Assembly (NCBI GenBank): GCA_944383015.1 | Contig: CALWOC010000005.1 | Span: 46,574-110,573, forward strand | Origin: an uncultured Clostridia bacterium | GTDB taxonomy: Bacteria; Bacillota; Clostridia; TANB77; CAG-465 | Reading direction: 5' to 3' | Length of the DNA stretch: 64,000 bases | Program-made: the position numbers and the translations under genes | Notes under the pieces: generated by a model | Database searches by the model: none | Told to the model about the DNA's origin: nothing | What the model saw: the letters and a program-made list of their open reading frames with translations, nothing else | Shown here: in pieces, positions 25,265 through 33,818 of the stretch | Numbering within the stretch: the first letter of the stretch is position 1 | Layout of the letters: every line of letters starts with the position of its first letter

Positions 25265-26329
25265 TTAGTTAAAAATTTTTTCATATAAAATGTAATTATC
25301 CTCTCTTGTTATTAGTTCCTTAAAATATGCTCTATTTGCATTGCCTTTTTTTATTAACGCTCCTATAGAAGATGCTCTTTTAGCTTTTAATTCCTCTTTT
25401 ATTTCCTCAGCAAGAGCTCTTCCAAGCCCCAAATGATTTTTGTCTACTCCAAGATACATTAATATATATTCTTTTTTTATCATCTTTTTAATTAGTATAC
25501 TAATATATTTTTTTCTATTTATATAATTATGATAATTTGGAATAGAAACAAAAAAACCTACCATTTGATTATTATAATAAGCAAGCTTTATCATAGAATA
25601 ATCTACTATTTTCTTCAAATCTTTATACATCTTAAAAAAGTCATCTTCACTAATACTTTTATAGCAAGGAAAATCACTATATAAATTTAAAATCATTTTG
25701 CCAATTTGAATTAGTTGCTCGTAAAAATTTTCTTCTGTTGGTTCCTTAAATTCATATCCTTTATCTTTTAAAGTCTTTAATCTATTAGTATAAACACTAT
25801 TTTTTTGATTCTTACTTACTTTAGAAAAAATATTTGAGCAGTACTCTTGTAATACATTATATCCAGCCTTTTCAAACATCTTAGGATAATACTCTTTATT
25901 GTATGGCTCACCAAAATATGGTTTACTAAAATTATTTAACTTAAATCTATATCCAATCCAAAAAGAGCAATTTAATGGCCCTATAATTCCTTTATATCCA
26001 TTTCTTTTTATAAATCTTTCTATATAATCTAAAAAATAATTAGATATATCATAATTTTTAATACACTCAAAAAATCCAATATAAGCTTTATCATCATTTT
26101 CATAAAATGTAACAATAGCTCTTGCAACAGCTTTTTTTCTTTTGTTTAAAACTAGAAATCTATGAATTTTAAAATATTTACTAAGTATATGCTTGTTTTC
26201 TAAAATTTGTTTTTCTTCCTCTTCATTTTGCATTATTTCTCTTTTTTTATATAATCTTTTGGGCAGCGCTAAAAACTCCTTTTTATATTCTATTTGATCT
26301 GTAAATTCTATCACTTCATAATCTTGCAT
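25265..26329 (-). CDS. GNAT-like acyltransferase of the lipid operon
   Basis: A 354-residue protein with GNAT character in two parts. The N-terminal half has FLVLNKRKKAVARA, IGFFECIKN, and the conserved IIGPLNCSFWIGYRF near residue 128. The C-terminal half has LGVDKNHLGLGRALAEEI, an acetyl-CoA-binding-like loop. It resembles uncharacterised GNAT-like proteins encoded with lipid genes. Last gene of the seven-gene lipid operon, 11 bases after the PEP-synthase-like gene. N-acylation of an amino-lipid headgroup or precursor is a plausible role but is inference. Confidence 0.6.
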   Translation of the reverse strand: MQDYEVIEFTDQIEYKKEFLALPKRLYKKREIMQNEEEEKQILENKHILSKYFKIHRFLVLNKRKKAVARAIVTFYENDDKAYIGFFECIKNYDISNYFLDYIERFIKRNGYKGIIGPLNCSFWIGYRFKLNNFSKPYFGEPYNKEYYPKMFEKAGYNVLQEYCSNIFSKVSKNQKNSVYTNRLKTLKDKGYEFKEPTEENFYEQLIQIGKMILNLYSDFPCYKSISEDDFFKMYKDLKKIVDYSMIKLAYYNNQMVGFFVSIPNYHNYINRKKYISILIKKMIKKEYILMYLGVDKNHLGLGRALAEEIKEELKAKRASSIGALIKKGNANRAYFKELITREDNYILYEKIFN

Positions 26330-26340
26330 TTCTTACTCCT

Positions 26341-28698
26341 TTATTTTAATATCTTTATTACACCAGAAGTTGCATCAAGCTCTATTTTCTGTCCATCCTT
26401 TAATATATCTGTTACATTTTTAACTCCGACTACAGATGGCTTATTTAATTCTCTAGAGATTATAGCACTATGTGATAATAAAGAACCTTTTTGAGATATT
26501 AAGCCTTTTGCTTTAACTATCAAATATACCCATCCCGGATCTGTCATCTTAGTAACTATTATCTTATCTTTCGTATCTACATCTTTTACATTTCTTTCAT
26601 TTACAACTACAACCTCTCCTATGACTTTACCACTAGAAGCAGGTGTTCCAGTCAAAACATTAAAATCATTTAAAACGACTTCACTATTAATATTATTATG
26701 ATGTTTATTAATAACTCTATCTTTAAAAATAATTCTAGAAAATGTTGGAAGCTTTTTATACATACCATATTCTAGCTTCCTCTTTTCTACTATTTCTAGT
26801 AAATTAATATTTTTATTTTCTATACCTTGTACTACTTCATAATAATATAAATAATAAATATCTTTGACTTTTTCTATTTTTCCCATCTTCACAAAATTCT
26901 TACCAATATTTAGTGATATATTCCTCATTACACCATATAACTTACTCCTTGAAAGTCTTGAGATTTCTCTATTTTTTATACCTATTTTAGCTTTTTGTAA
27001 ATACTTATTTGCCTTTTTAGAGAGTTTTACTTTAAGCTCTCTTTTCTCATCCTTTATATATTTATCTAAACTCTCATCTGAAATATATTGTAATATTTTA
27101 TCTATAAGTAATTTAGGATTTGTTCTAAATGTATCGCTTTCAAGTTTTAATTCTTCAACATTTCTATCTCCATAGTATGAAATATAATCTCTTAAAAGAA
27201 TTTTAAGTTGTGAGTTTCCATTATATATATATTGAAAAACTTGTTGATCATCTTTTAAAGTATTAATTTCATCTACTAAATTATTATCTCGTATATATTT
27301 ACTAATTTTTACAAGTTCTTTTACAGGTTTCATACTCTCTAAATTAGATATATTAGCTATTACTATATTAGAAACGTTTTTATAGTCTTTAGGATACTCC
27401 TTTTTTATTCTCATTTTAAGTAATGCTGTATATATAAATGCATACATGTCATTAATAAGGGTAAGGTACCATCTTGTTATAATTTTATCTTTTAAACTTA
27501 AATACAAATTTATTAGTTCTTCACTACTATTTTCAAAATCTAGTTTTTTTAAGCTACTGTTTTCTATTTCTTTAAAGAAATTATTTAACTCATACATTTC
27601 TCTATTATTAGTTTTTAACAATTTAAAGAAATTTTTTATTATTTTTAATTTTACAAAAAATCCAACCTTTAGATTTTTATCAACTATGACCTCTTTATTT
27701 TCAACTCCAATCATTTCTTGCCAAGTAGAAATCATAAAACTGCTAAATGGTAGTACATTTAATATGTTATAAAAATTATTTATTTTATAATACATTCTTC
27801 CATTTGAAACTTCTACAGTATTTCTTAATACATCATCATATTTTTCTAATACTTTACTATTATCAGTAAGTCTTTTAAAAACACCTTTAAATACGCCATA
27901 GTATGCCTCTTTAATAAAACTCTGAGTAAAAGGCAAAGTAACTCCTGGATAGCTTTCAACTATATTACTATTATCTAGGATTATTTCTTTTCCATTATCT
28001 AATGTTGTTATCTTTCTTGCCTGTAATATATATATTTGTCCATCTTTAATACAAAATTCTATATCTAATTTTTCTCCTAATATTTCTTTTATTTTTTTAG
28101 AAACATTAATTAATGTTTCTACTTCTTTTTTAGTTAATTTTATAGAATTACCATATGACTCATAGTAATATATGTTATCATTTAAATTATAATAATATGA
28201 AGTTGTATCAACTTTTTCTTCTACTATATTATCTCCTGTTCCTTTTCCGACAACAATAACAGTCTCATTTAATATTCCTTGTGGATTAGAAGTAAAAATA
28301 ACACCAGATTTTTCAGGAATAATCATTTCTTGTATAATTGCATACATATTTATTTTTTTACTTTCTTTAGTATATCCTTTTAATTTTTCTATACTAACAC
28401 CTTGTAAACATTTATATACATACTCTTCTACCTCTTCTTTAGAGATATTTAAAAATGTATTAAATTGTCCAGCAAAAGATAATTTTTCACTATCTTCTAA
28501 AAGACTTGAAGACCTAACAGCAAACTTAGTATCTTTACTAAATGCAACGTCAATATATTCTTTTAGATTATCTTCTACATTATTTACACAAATAAGCTTA
28601 GGAACATTTATACCATTTTTTTTAAGCAAAAACAAATTATATGCTTTATTTCCTATCTTCTTTCCTTTAAAATTTTGTTCATTTATTATATTCATCAT
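26341..28698 (-). CDS. PEP-synthase/rifampin-phosphotransferase-like dikinase
   Basis: A 785-residue enzyme with an ATP-grasp pyruvate/PEP-dikinase N-terminal domain (about residues 5-235). It contains GNKAYNLFLLKKNG, FAVRSSSLLEDS and SFAGQF. The C-terminal swivelling phosphohistidine domain carries GSLLSHSAIISRE with catalytic His743. The middle 450 residues are helical and lack the pyruvate-binding TIM barrel of true PEP synthase. The layout is like rifampin phosphotransferase, which moves the beta phosphate of ATP to a hydroxyl group. Its ATG overlaps the ubiA stop by 4 bases. In a lipid operon it may phosphorylate a lipid or isoprenoid alcohol; this is inference. Confidence 0.75.
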   Translation of the reverse strand: MMNIINEQNFKGKKIGNKAYNLFLLKKNGINVPKLICVNNVEDNLKEYIDVAFSKDTKFAVRSSSLLEDSEKLSFAGQFNTFLNISKEEVEEYVYKCLQGVSIEKLKGYTKESKKINMYAIIQEMIIPEKSGVIFTSNPQGILNETVIVVGKGTGDNIVEEKVDTTSYYYNLNDNIYYYESYGNSIKLTKKEVETLINVSKKIKEILGEKLDIEFCIKDGQIYILQARKITTLDNGKEIILDNSNIVESYPGVTLPFTQSFIKEAYYGVFKGVFKRLTDNSKVLEKYDDVLRNTVEVSNGRMYYKINNFYNILNVLPFSSFMISTWQEMIGVENKEVIVDKNLKVGFFVKLKIIKNFFKLLKTNNREMYELNNFFKEIENSSLKKLDFENSSEELINLYLSLKDKIITRWYLTLINDMYAFIYTALLKMRIKKEYPKDYKNVSNIVIANISNLESMKPVKELVKISKYIRDNNLVDEINTLKDDQQVFQYIYNGNSQLKILLRDYISYYGDRNVEELKLESDTFRTNPKLLIDKILQYISDESLDKYIKDEKRELKVKLSKKANKYLQKAKIGIKNREISRLSRSKLYGVMRNISLNIGKNFVKMGKIEKVKDIYYLYYYEVVQGIENKNINLLEIVEKRKLEYGMYKKLPTFSRIIFKDRVINKHHNNINSEVVLNDFNVLTGTPASSGKVIGEVVVVNERNVKDVDTKDKIIVTKMTDPGWVYLIVKAKGLISQKGSLLSHSAIISRELNKPSVVGVKNVTDILKDGQKIELDATSGVIKILK

Positions 28699-29594
28699 AC
28701 CTTACCTACCAACAAATATATAATAATAGTTAAAATCATTGTAGCTTCTGTAATATATGTATATCTTTCAACTTTCTTTATGTATTTAAACCTTTCAGGA
28801 TTTTTAATAAATATAATGGAATCTACAATATACCATATTAAATTTAATACTAAAACTAAAATTGATATTTTATTTAAGTTATATACAAGTATAATATTTG
28901 TTATTAAATCAATGACTGTTATTAGCATAACAAATCTTACAGTCTTTTTATATCCGAACAATTTTGAATAGGTAACATATTCTGTTTCATCTTTTGGTGC
29001 TCTAATTTTTCGCGATATCTCCCATATGAGAGCAGGAAAATATAGTGTAAATGCAGTTAATATAGATATATATGTAAATGGTTCTAGACTGTACTTTATA
29101 CATGTAAAAGATATTATGTAGATATTCATTATCATTTGTACTGGATTATGCGTTACAAGAGCTAACATTAGATTTGGCTGAATTTTATCCTTTTTAAAAA
29201 ACCAAACTGACATTAAGCCACCGTAAATATATAAAAATAAAAAGAATAAAAAATTATTCATAAATAATAAATTTAAAATGGTTGTAATAGATATAAGTAC
29301 TATAACAAAAATTTTCAAATCTTTCTTTGTTACTTTTCCTGAAGGAAGTGGTCGTTTAGGAAAAAGCTTACAATCAAGCTCATAGTCTTTAAAATCATCT
29401 GCTATTCTTAACATTAAAAGAAAACTAAATATAGTAAATGCACCTATAAACTCAGATATTCCTATATTAAACTTTGTCACACCATAATTTAAAAGTATAA
29501 TAAAATAAATTTCCGAAAAGATAATCACTCCCAAAATTAATCTAGGAATAATAGGATACATTTCTTTAAAATAACAATGTAGTCTTTTAATCAT
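28695..29594 (-). CDS. UbiA-family prenyltransferase
   Basis: A 299-residue integral membrane protein with about eight to nine hydrophobic segments. The first Asp-rich motif is RIADDFKDYELD near residue 63, followed by the family's RPLPSGKV. The second motif region reads WEISRKIRAPKDETE near residue 185. UbiA enzymes transfer isoprenyl chains; the archaeal branch makes digeranylgeranylglyceryl phosphate. Here it overlaps psd by 8 bases and the PEP-synthase-like gene by 4, which places prenyl transfer in a phospholipid operon. The acceptor is unknown. A quinone or haem role is less likely because no such genes are near. Confidence 0.8.
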   Translation of the reverse strand: MIKRLHCYFKEMYPIIPRLILGVIIFSEIYFIILLNYGVTKFNIGISEFIGAFTIFSFLLMLRIADDFKDYELDCKLFPKRPLPSGKVTKKDLKIFVIVLISITTILNLLFMNNFLFFLFLYIYGGLMSVWFFKKDKIQPNLMLALVTHNPVQMIMNIYIISFTCIKYSLEPFTYISILTAFTLYFPALIWEISRKIRAPKDETEYVTYSKLFGYKKTVRFVMLITVIDLITNIILVYNLNKISILVLVLNLIWYIVDSIIFIKNPERFKYIKKVERYTYITEATMILTIIIYLLVGKV

Positions 29595-30450
29595 ATATTT
29601 TCTCTCCTATCTTCATTCCAATTTCTACTCTAGTTTCAATATCATTTTTAGAATTTTCAATAATTTCCTCATCTATTTTTATTACATTCTTTTTAAATAA
29701 CTGAACTATTGTAGAACCTCCATAATCAAAAAAGCCTTTTTCTTCTAATTTTTTAAATTCTTTATTATAATTATTTACTATTTTCCCAACAAGCATTGCA
29801 CCAATTTCTATTTGTATCACCTTACCAAAATTATTTGTATTCATTATAGATACTTCTCTTGTATTTTTTACAAACGAATTATACTTATATGAAATTGGTC
29901 TAATAGTATGTAATTTTCCTTTTATTTTTTTATAATTAGTCAAAGTTCCATCATCTAAATACATGTATCTATGATAATCATCAACAGATAATCTATATAC
30001 AATACAGATTCCATCTTTAAATTCTCTTGCAATCTTATCATCATCAATAAGCTCTTTTATACTATACATACTATTTTTTATATTAAGCATTAAATTGCTA
30101 TTTATAATAAATACCTGAACCTTCGAATCAGAAACTGATACTAATTCATTTGAATTTGAATTATTTATTATATTTCTTTTTCTTGTAAAGAAATCCGAAA
30201 AGTTTTTATATTCTGACACATCTTTATACCTTTTCATATCAATCTTATATCTATCTATAAACTTTTTTATTTTATATTTAGAAATACTACTTTTTTGATA
30301 TAAAGCTTGTAATCTAGAAAACCACCTAGAAGAAAAAATTATTTTTAATAACAATCTTCCAATAATTGTATTATATAAAAATTCTAGTTTTCTTTTTCCA
30401 TATTCTATCTCTTCATAGTATTCATTTTTACTTTTATCCCATATTTTCAT
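29587..30450 (-). CDS. psd: Phosphatidylserine decarboxylase
   Basis: A 287-residue decarboxylase proenzyme that converts phosphatidylserine to phosphatidylethanolamine. The self-cleavage site is FDYGGSTIVQLF near residue 247; Ser becomes the pyruvoyl group. The active-site His block VDDYHRYMY and the FFTRKR segment typical of clostridial Psd are present. It lies 3 bases after the CDP-alcohol transferase gene, the expected partner that makes the phosphatidylserine. Confidence 0.92.
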   Translation of the reverse strand: MKIWDKSKNEYYEEIEYGKRKLEFLYNTIIGRLLLKIIFSSRWFSRLQALYQKSSISKYKIKKFIDRYKIDMKRYKDVSEYKNFSDFFTRKRNIINNSNSNELVSVSDSKVQVFIINSNLMLNIKNSMYSIKELIDDDKIAREFKDGICIVYRLSVDDYHRYMYLDDGTLTNYKKIKGKLHTIRPISYKYNSFVKNTREVSIMNTNNFGKVIQIEIGAMLVGKIVNNYNKEFKKLEEKGFFDYGGSTIVQLFKKNVIKIDEEIIENSKNDIETRVEIGMKIGEKIYD

Positions 30451-30453
30451 AAT

Positions 30454-31062
30454 TTATCCCACCATCTTAATTACTATTGTAACAATAATTGCTAAGATAA
30501 AAAATATTATATACCAAATTCCTTTTGGTTTTGAAATCTTAACATTTATTATAAATAAAATTGCGAATAATAAGTAAATAAAAAAATATACTAAAGATAA
30601 ATTAAATTTAAAAATAAGTCCAACAGAATATATAATTGGTAAAACTAAAGCAATATATGCCACAGGCATTCCAATAAAGTATTTTACCTGTTGGTCACTA
30701 CTTGCTAAAATATTAAACCATGCAAGTCGTATAACTCCACATATAACATAAATTACAAAAACACTATTAAAATATAAAGGCAAAGCTTTTAATAACTCTA
30801 CTCCTAGTACACATGGTAGTGCCAAAAATAAAAATACATCAGCTAGGGAATCAATTTGTTTTCCAAATTCTTTTTCTTGCTCATCTCTTTTACAAAGCCT
30901 TGCTATTTTCCCGTCAAATAAATCACAAATTCCAGAAAAAATCAAACAAATCATTGCATTACTTATATTACCTAAAAAACTAAATATTATTCCACATACT
31001 GCAAGGGTAATTCCAATATAAGTAAGAATTACAGATTTATTATACTTTCCAATAAAAACCAT
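30454..31062 (-). CDS. pssA: CDP-diacylglycerol-serine phosphatidyltransferase-like
   Basis: A 202-residue integral membrane CDP-alcohol phosphotransferase. The signature DGKIAR(x)11GKQIDSLAD is present near residues 48-73; the 11-residue spacing is longer than the usual 8, as I recall for one clostridial PssA subfamily. About six hydrophobic segments. Immediately upstream of psd, so phosphatidylserine synthesis is the best reading. Substrate could be a CDP-activated lipid other than CDP-diacylglycerol, given the CarS-like gene upstream. Confidence 0.85.
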   Translation of the reverse strand: MVFIGKYNKSVILTYIGITLAVCGIIFSFLGNISNAMICLIFSGICDLFDGKIARLCKRDEQEKEFGKQIDSLADVFLFLALPCVLGVELLKALPLYFNSVFVIYVICGVIRLAWFNILASSDQQVKYFIGMPVAYIALVLPIIYSVGLIFKFNLSLVYFFIYLLFAILFIINVKISKPKGIWYIIFFILAIIVTIVIKMVG

Positions 31063-31073
31063 AGCTTTTCACC

Positions 31074-31655
31074 TCAAATATTTTTTCTTATTTTTATAAT
31101 ATATAAAATCAAATTAATAACGACATGAGTAACTGCACCAAGTAAAATAAATAAAAAAAATTGTAAAGTTGACATTTTATACCAAATACTTAGTACTAAT
31201 GTAACACCTACTATACTATCAATCTGATCTACAATAAAAAAAATTATTCCTTTTATTCCTCTATCTGTCTTTCCCGGTAATATATTTAATCTTCTTTTTA
31301 TAAAACTATTAGGTAATTCAAAAGCAACATAGGCAAGCCCTAAAAAAAATCCAGCCATAATATTATTTATCAAATTATTATCTAATCTTGTATACACATA
31401 GTTTCTACCATTAAAAAAATCTATATTTTTACAAAAAAATCCTACAATAATCTGAGAAATAATATTAAATACTATCATTGAAAAAAATCCTATCCATGTT
31501 TTATTTTTTCCAAAAATATCTTGTCCATCAAAAAATTTTTTGCCACCATCAATTGGGTATTTATATAAATTATATATCTTTGTTTTTGTAAAAAACATAT
31601 TTAAAATTCCTGCTAATATAACACTCGTTAGCGTTATATACATATTTAAAATCAT
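31074..31655 (-). CDS. CDP-archaeol synthase-like cytidylyltransferase (DUF46)
   Basis: A 193-residue membrane protein of the CarS/DUF46 family, which in archaea activates archaetidic acid with CTP. Characteristic features are ELPNSFIKRRLNILPGKTDRG, then IIFFIVDQIDSIVG near residues 140-153, where the Asp residues bind metal. Four to five hydrophobic segments. Bacterial homologues exist without a settled substrate. It is flanked by dgkA and pssA, so it probably supplies the CDP-lipid used by the next enzyme, in addition to or in place of a conventional CdsA encoded elsewhere. Confidence 0.8.
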   Translation of the reverse strand: MILNMYITLTSVILAGILNMFFTKTKIYNLYKYPIDGGKKFFDGQDIFGKNKTWIGFFSMIVFNIISQIIVGFFCKNIDFFNGRNYVYTRLDNNLINNIMAGFFLGLAYVAFELPNSFIKRRLNILPGKTDRGIKGIIFFIVDQIDSIVGVTLVLSIWYKMSTLQFFLFILLGAVTHVVINLILYIIKIRKNI

Positions 31656-31663
31656 AATCTACC

Positions 31664-32026
31664 TCACATAGTAAGTAGTTTAGGTATTAAAATAATCCCT
31701 TCAACTATAAAAAAGCAAATTCCTACAATAAGTACAGAAGCTGCACTTACATCTTTTATAAACTTAGCATTTTCATCTTTTTTTATAATAAACTTATCCA
31801 CTACTCTTTCAATAGCAGTGTTTATATACTCTATAGAGAATACTATAAAACATAAAATAAAAAATATAACAAACTCTATAGAAGTTGATTTTAAAAGTAT
31901 ATTAAAAAAGAAAAATATAACTGCTATAAGAATATATGTTACAAGATTTTTTTCTTCTTTAAAACCAATAACAATTCCATTTAGTGCACATCTTATGCTC
32001 TCAAAAATATTTTTATTTTTCTTCAT
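31664..32026 (-). CDS. dgkA: DgkA-type diacylglycerol/undecaprenol kinase
   Basis: A 120-residue three-helix membrane kinase that phosphorylates diacylglycerol or undecaprenol. The family signature EYINTAIERVVD is present near residues 65-76, followed by KFIKDVSAASVLI. The length is usual for the family. First gene of the lipid operon, directly behind its promoter, 8 bases before the CarS-like gene. It would provide a phosphorylated lipid alcohol for CTP activation. Confidence 0.85.
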   Translation of the reverse strand: MKKNKNIFESIRCALNGIVIGFKEEKNLVTYILIAVIFFFFNILLKSTSIEFVIFFILCFIVFSIEYINTAIERVVDKFIIKKDENAKFIKDVSAASVLIVGICFFIVEGIILIPKLLTM

Positions 32027-32051
32027 TATAATCTTTATCCTTTATACGGTT

Positions 32052-32080
32052 ATTTTATCATAAAGAATATTTTTTATCAA
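32052..32080 (-). promoter_or_regulatory. Promoter of the seven-gene lipid operon
   Basis: TTGATA, 17-base spacer, TAAAAT with an extended TGA motif. It lies directly after the terminator of the thioredoxin unit, so the lipid genes are transcribed independently. Confidence 0.65.
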
Positions 32081-32111
32081 GAAAAGGAGCCTACCTAAAA
32101 GTAAGCTCCTT
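32078..32111 (-). terminator. Terminator of the thioredoxin unit
   Basis: Stem AAGGAGCTTAC paired with GTAGGCTCCTT (one wobble), followed by TTTTCTT. Confidence 0.7.
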
Positions 32112-32118
32112 ATATGTT

Positions 32119-32301
32119 TTAATCTTCTTTTGGAATATATAATTTACATCTACAAATACCTTCTTTTACAAATTCATCACATGGACAAAGTGTTGTATCA
32201 TCAACATTTACTCTGCATGGACAATGTCCTTGCTTTTTATATATTCCATTTATTATTTTTTCTACATATTCCTTATCTGGATTTAATATGTAACCTTTCA
32301 T
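32119..32301 (-). CDS. Miniature ferredoxin-thioredoxin reductase-like protein
   Basis: A 60-residue protein that is mostly cysteine motif: Cys27-Pro-Cys29, Cys39-Pro-Cys41 and Cys50-Arg-Cys52. This is the CPC/CPC/CHC layout of the ferredoxin-thioredoxin reductase catalytic subunit, whose six cysteines hold a 4Fe-4S cluster next to a redox disulfide. It differs in length (60 rather than about 110), in the shorter first spacing and in Arg in place of the His of CHC. Encoded 14 bases after thioredoxin, the natural partner. Ferredoxin-driven thioredoxin reduction is inferred. Confidence 0.75.
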   Translation of the reverse strand: MKGYILNPDKEYVEKIINGIYKKQGHCPCRVNVDDTTLCPCDEFVKEGICRCKLYIPKED

Positions 32302-32315
32302 TATAATCCCTTCCT

Positions 32316-32630
32316 TTATATATAATCTTCCACTAGTGATAATACTCCATTTTCATCTAAATATCCTTGTGTTTGATTTACTATTTTTCCATCTTTAAAT
32401 ACAAGTAGTGTTGGTACAACTTGTATTTTGTATTTATTTGCAAGATTCATTGCCTGATCTATATCTACTTTTACTATATCAAAATCTGCTCTTGAATTAG
32501 ATATTTTTTCAAGTACTGGAGTAAGCATTTGACATGGTCCACACCAAGTGGCAAAAAAATCAACCAAAACTACTCTTGAACCATTTAATACTTCCTCATC
32601 AAAGTTTTTCTCATTTACATGTTTTATCAT
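32316..32630 (-). CDS. trxA: Thioredoxin
   Basis: A 104-residue thioredoxin with the active site WCGPC (Cys30, Cys33). The conserved Asp24 is in VDFFAT and the cis-Pro loop in VVPTLLVFKDG. AAGGAGG precedes the ATG. Pairing with the ferredoxin-thioredoxin reductase-like gene rather than an NADPH-type trxB suggests ferredoxin as the electron source. Confidence 0.95.
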   Translation of the reverse strand: MIKHVNEKNFDEEVLNGSRVVLVDFFATWCGPCQMLTPVLEKISNSRADFDIVKVDIDQAMNLANKYKIQVVPTLLVFKDGKIVNQTQGYLDENGVLSLVEDYI

Positions 32631-32704
32631 ACTATTTATCCTCCTTAAAATTATTATCTGCTAGTACAATAATATTATATACTATATTTTATAACTAGTA
32701 AATA

Positions 32705-33205
32705 TTACATCATATTTTTATGCATCAAATAATTATATAATGATGCATGCCTTAATACATCTGTAAGTATAGACATTATAAGTGTATGCATTCTTGAAGT
32801 TGGCATTGCGCCCATAATTCTTCTATATTTTTTTACTGCTAAAACATCCTTTAAAAAAGCACTTTCTAAATCATCTTGATAACTACCTTCTTTTAATTCT
32901 ACTTTATTTTCATCTAAATTTTCCAACACTTCTCCTGATATATTACTATAAATAAATCTTAATATTTCATTATGCTTTTTATTATCATCTCGAATATTGG
33001 ATAAAATATCTTTAGAATTTTCATCTGGTGCTTTAGAAATCAAATTTTCAAAAAATACCTCTGTCTCTTTTTCTTCTTTTACTGCCTCTTTAATCATTTC
33101 TAAAGCCAAATTAAGAGAAATTAGTTCATCATCTACAACTGTATTTTCTCTTTTATATCTTGGATAACCATAATTATACCCATTTCTATTATATTCATTA
33201 TACAT
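32705..33205 (-). CDS. Ferritin-like / rubrerythrin-fold protein
   Basis: A 166-residue four-helix protein. After a Tyr/Asn/Gly-rich head it has ALEMIKEAVKEEKETEVFF and IRDDNKKHNEIL, the spaced Glu and His expected of a ferritin-like bundle. A later helix has RHASLYNYLMHKN. The full diiron ligand set is not certain. AGGAG 8 bases before the ATG at 33205 decides the start over an in-frame codon at 33229. Oxidative-stress or spore-coat functions are known for relatives; neither is proven here. Confidence 0.65.
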   Translation of the reverse strand: MYNEYNRNGYNYGYPRYKRENTVVDDELISLNLALEMIKEAVKEEKETEVFFENLISKAPDENSKDILSNIRDDNKKHNEILRFIYSNISGEVLENLDENKVELKEGSYQDDLESAFLKDVLAVKKYRRIMGAMPTSRMHTLIMSILTDVLRHASLYNYLMHKNMM

Positions 33206-33272
33206 TGAAAAAACTCCTTTCACAAACATTATATGCTAAAGGAGTTCATTATGTGAAAATAAATTTATATAA

Positions 33273-33731
33273 TTAATTAGAAGGTTGAGCAAAAAAACTT
33301 GTCCCTAATCCATATATTTCGTATTTTATTTTTCCACCACTTACATGTAATTTATACCTTTGAGTATTTTCTTGATTTCCATCACTTCTTCTTAAATTTA
33401 GAGTTAAAACTAAATTTTCACTATCAAAAGTTGAATATAATACATAGCTAAAATATGATGAATTTTCATTATTAGACTCAATTTTTCTTAAAATTTCTTT
33501 ATCTTCATCACTAAAATCATTTTTTGTAATAATATTTTTTAAACAACTATCATCTAAAGTAATCTCATAGTCATTAGACATTTTATTTTTTAAAAAGTCT
33601 TTATATACACTTTCTAATACTTCAACTTGCTTTTTATCACTTTTTAGCACTTCTTTTTTATTATAGTAGAAAAATACTATAGCACCAATTACTAAAACAG
33701 CTAATATAACTAATATAATATACTTTTTCAT
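33273..33731 (-). CDS. Small membrane-anchored protein, unknown
   Basis: A 152-residue protein with an N-terminal anchor (about residues 3-21) and a hydrophilic extracytoplasmic domain. The domain is rich in Lys, Asp, Glu and Ser and ends in a short beta-rich part (LVLTLNLRRSDG, YKLHVSGGKIKYEIYG). TTAGAGGTGA sets the start at 33731; an in-frame codon at 33779 lacks a ribosome site. No family recognised. Confidence 0.6.
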   Translation of the reverse strand: MKKYIILVILAVLVIGAIVFFYYNKKEVLKSDKKQVEVLESVYKDFLKNKMSNDYEITLDDSCLKNIITKNDFSDEDKEILRKIESNNENSSYFSYVLYSTFDSENLVLTLNLRRSDGNQENTQRYKLHVSGGKIKYEIYGLGTSFFAQPSN

Positions 33732-33789
33732 ATTATTCACCTCTAATATAATAATATACTCTAGAATAATAAATTTCAATATTATTAAA

Positions 33790-33818
33790 TCAAAAGAAAA
33801 GGCACTTGCCTTTTCTTT
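33790..33818 (-). terminator. Terminator of the 194-residue protein gene
   Basis: Stem AAAGAAAAGGCA and its complement with a two-base loop, followed by a T-rich tail, at the stop codon. Confidence 0.65.
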
